From Pilaira anomala (Eukaryota; Mucoromycota; Mucoromycetes; Mucorales; Mucoraceae): 64,000 nt of DNA. The stretch is taken from the NCBI GenBank assembly GCA_025716855.1, contig JAIXMQ010000013.1, positions 186,001 through 250,000 on the forward strand, written 5' to 3'. A model generated the notes under the pieces. The model saw only the letters and a list, made by a program, of their open reading frames with translations, was not told where the DNA came from and searched no databases. Numbering within the stretch: position 1 is the stretch's first letter; each line of letters opens with the position of its first letter. A program made the translations under genes and the position numbers. This document shows, piece after piece, positions 61,301 to 64,000 of the stretch.

Positions 61301-62732
61301 GACTGTAAAGCTTCAATAGCACTTTCAAATAACTCGCGTTCAGATTCAATACAACCTCCCAAAATACTAAGATGTTTTGTAAGTCTACCAAGAGATTTAC
61401 GTACTTGACCTAGTTGTTGAGGTTGAATAAATGCATATGACATTTCATATTTCGCTTCACGATAAGCTGTCTTGACCTTGGTCATACCCTTTCTCATCTT
61501 TTCAGCAGCTTCTTCTATCACTGATTCAGCAACTGGTTCAGAATGTGGGTCTAAAAAGAATTGATTTGTGATCATGTGTAGCATATCACGACTACTTGTG
61601 ATGGTTTCCTTTAATGCACGACCTAAACTCTAATTTTGGTAAATAACCCCAAGTTTGATATAATATGTGTATATAATATATATTTTAAAAAATTGTTACC
61701 TAAACCATCAACAGCAGTTTCAGGCCAACAAACTAAATTGACAACCAGTGAAATAGCATGTCCGATCAATAAAGGTATAGCATAATTCATAGGTAAATTT
61801 AAAGGTACTTCAAGGTAATCAATACCACGCGTCATTGTAAATATTTGTATAATCATGAATTGTAAAGAAAAGAAATGAAATTTAGGTAATAATTGTCGCA
61901 AGAGTTGAGCAGCAAAGATACCAACAAACAAAAAGGTACCGTTAATAAATCTACCATTGGGTTGAGTGATGTAAGTATCAGGATGTGTAACATTATAAGC
62001 GACAGAACAACCTAAGCCAGCAAATGCATAGAGAACAGCAAATAAAACACCTAATACGGCAGTAACAGTAGCATCGAATTGAGCACCCATACTACGTCCA
62101 GGATGACTGAATAACATACCACTGACAGACAAATTGACGCCAGGACCAATGGCTTGTGAAATCGGATGAATTAAACTCAGTAAGGCCGTCAAAAAATAAG
62201 CAATGGTACATTTGAGTACTCTACGTATGATTCGACTCGGGAACTTGAGCTGTAAATAAGTTACAATCCTTTCTTTACGAGTGGGTAGAGATTTTGGAGG
62301 TAAGACTTCGTCAGTGGGAGGCTTGGGATCGAGATGGTAGAATCTATGTTCTAATTCATTAGGGAATTGCACTTTGTGTTTGGGTATAAAGTTGGGTGAC
62401 GACGACGAGTGTTGTTGTTGTTGTTGTTGTTGTCCCAATTTTTCGGTAGAGGTTGTTGTTGTTGTTGTGGATATATCAACTGGTTCTAAATTTTCTTCAC
62501 TTATTTGAAACATATTTTGCAATCTAACTCGTGGTGGAGGCGGTGATGGTAATAAAGGTGCTGCTGCCTTTTCATCTTCTGCTGTTACTGCAGAATTTGG
62601 TTTGTTTTCCAAATCAGAAAATCTAAATATTTGTTGATTTTAAAATTAAATTTTTCATGCAGTCAATTGAAATATATTTTATTATTATTGCTATTATTAT
62701 TAATACCTCGATTGATTTTCTAGGTTTGACAT
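58357..62732 (-). CDS. BRE4/FUSC-like integral membrane transporter
   Basis: Nine exons on the minus strand: 62732-62707, 62622-61700, 61622-60327, 60250-59743, 59670-59543, 59434-59326, 59236-59183, 59114-58724 and 58659-58357, giving 1245 residues. All junctions are GT-AG in frame. There are two membrane blocks. The N-terminal one (about residues 140-310) has six hydrophobic segments (for example LKCTIAYFLTALLSLI and FLFVGIFAAQLLRQLLP). The C-terminal one (about 760-900) has the FUSC-type motifs SRGQWAPMTVIAIMNPTRSG, ASFWRVVGTLVGAFVGWG and LLLNSLIWPFVAR. Between and after are long cytosolic helical regions. This matches yeast Bre4 (brefeldin A sensitivity) and aromatic-acid exporter relatives. 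Substrate is unknown. The N-terminus has a polyglutamine run near residues 70-76. The first exon of 26 nt carries the start codon. Confidence 0.88.
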
Positions 62733-64000
62733 TGTTGGACCCTTTTTTTTTTAAAAAAAAAGAAAGAAAGAGAAAGAGTAAAAGGAAAATAAGTTTTTTT
62801 TTTTTTTTTTTTCTCCATCTTTAGGACTTTTTTATCTTTGGTTTATTTTCAACTCCGTATTATTGTGTGTCAGTTACACCGTACTTCCACTCTTTTATGT
62901 TATAGAATAATGCTTTTTCCTTCTGCTGGTTCTGTGAAAATAAGCTTTACATTGTTAGGTAACCATAAAAAAAAAAATTAACAGGAACATAAGTAACCTG
63001 GCAACTGCTTGTAAGGGGAGGGAGGGAAAATCAAAAAAAAAAAGGAGATCTCTCTCTCTCTGATTACGTCTGTCACTTATTTACAAGTTGTAATCGGATT
63101 ATTTCTTTAGAACCAAATCAAAACATGTTTGTAATTGCTTGAATTGGTTTTTGAGGCGTAAAATAAATTGAATTAAAATTAGATTCTGTGTCTCTGTGTG
63201 GCTCTCTCTTCAATTGTAAAACTTTTTAGGCTTCCGATTTTTTATATTAAGTACCGTCTGGAGAAGGGGAAAAAAAGACCCTTTTTTGGTTTTTTAAAAA
63301 AAAAACTTGTAGGATTCAAGTTTTATTTACCAATAATCTTTTCTTCTTTTAAACGTTTTTCCTATTTATTTATTTTTTTTTTACAGAAAACAAAGTGTCT
63401 TTTTTTTTTTTTATAATATATAATGAGGCTGTGATGAATATATACATGTGTGTATGTGAAACACACCAAGCCAAAAAAATTTTTTTTTTAAAAAGTAAAG
63501 GGAACCAGATGTTCCAAAGTACAACACAAAATCAAACAAACCGACAGCTCGGATTTCTTTTTTTGTTTAGTGTGAAATACAAAAAAACTTCTGTGCTTTG
63601 AAAACTCCGGCCGCTTTTTTAAAAAGAGTGATGCCAATGTGCGAAATTAAAAAAAGGGTTTGATGAAGTTAAACTTGTCCAGTTTTCTGGAAATAGATAA
63701 ATCGCTTTTTTTTTTTTTTTTTTTTTCCACAAATAATTTTACCTTTGACTAAACTAGAGTAACAGCCTCAAAGTTGTTACCCGATCTATTACGACAGAAG
63801 AAACTCGTGGAGGATTGGATATATACAGAAAAGATTTACTTTTGTAGTTTTACAAAAAAAAAAACGTGTACTCCTTGATAAAACTAGGCTTTGATATCAT
63901 AATGTATTACTCAAGGGCTGAGTCGCATCGTTGTATTCGAGCGATTATAGACGTTAAGCAGTCTCGCGTAATTTCAGTATATTAAAAAAAGTAGGAAACA
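62733..64000. other. AT-rich region upstream of the BRE4-like gene
   Basis: About 1.3 kb to the window end. It holds T/A homopolymers (62796-62812, 63707-63726) and GTTACCCGATC at 63776-63786. No gene is supported; frames here are short and homopolymer-driven. Confidence 0.5.

Noticed and set aside
62613..62732. Starting the BRE4-like protein within its long second exon
   Set aside because: The second exon has no suitable ATG at its head; a 26-nt first exon with ATG at 62732 splices in frame to it.
1..64000. tRNA, rRNA and CRISPR arrays
   Set aside because: No cloverleaf with a GTTCGA-type T arm, no rRNA-like segment and no regular spaced repeats were seen by eye; a covariance-model scan would be needed to be sure.

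Overview
The window is a piece of a eukaryotic, fungal nuclear genome, most likely Mucoromycota (Mucorales-like). The DNA is very AT-rich and full of long poly-A/poly-T runs. Genes are interrupted by many short GT-AG introns (about 45-375 nt, often with T-rich or (TA)n interiors), and several genes have tiny exons. Gene content includes a PRP28 helicase, cyclin H, an ING protein, a BRE4/FUSC-like transporter, a very large Sel1-repeat protein, a FAR1-type protein and a divergent PD-(D/E)XK family of the kind I associate with Mucorales genomes. The lineage is an inference from gene style, not from a search.

Layout: 1-547 is the 3' end of an L-fuconate dehydratase (ENOSF1-like) gene. 2032-3955 is a decayed F-box-like gene with stops in the frame of its long last ORF. 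5449-13752 is a dense block of four genes: a C2H2 zinc-finger factor and an SLC10A7-like transporter (convergent), then PRP28 and a zinc-finger plus PHD protein (convergent). 13753-18315 is gene-poor with one visible gene remnant. 18316-19197 is a protein with two WWE-like domains. 23911-29828 is one seven-exon gene for a 1724-residue Sel1-repeat protein with an N-myristoylation-type start. 31303-32549 carries two damaged or shortened PD-(D/E)XK-like genes. 35200-36757 is a mitochondrial stomatin-like gene (SLP-2 type). 40272-41738 is a ten-exon short-chain dehydrogenase (AYR1-like). 42154-42411 is a small protein of unknown role. 46780-47904 is an intronless TauD/TfdA dioxygenase. 49688-58235 is a second dense block: an APD1-like thioredoxin-fold ferredoxin, ING, cyclin H, a FAR1-type factor with a long polyglutamine tract, and a SCOC-like short coiled-coil protein. 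58357-62732 is a BRE4/FUSC-like 1245-residue membrane protein. The rest is AT-rich intergenic sequence.

The genes do not form one pathway. Several are housekeeping components of transcription and RNA processing: PRP28 acts in the spliceosome, cyclin H in TFIIH, ING in histone acetylation/deacetylation complexes, and the DPF-like PHD protein probably in chromatin. The strongest organisational theme is tight convergent packing. Three tail-to-tail pairs are separated by 156 nt, 69 nt and -4 nt, so their transcripts must overlap or have very short 3' ends. Exon structures below were assembled by eye from GT-AG junctions, frame continuity and family resemblance. They were not checked against RNA data.
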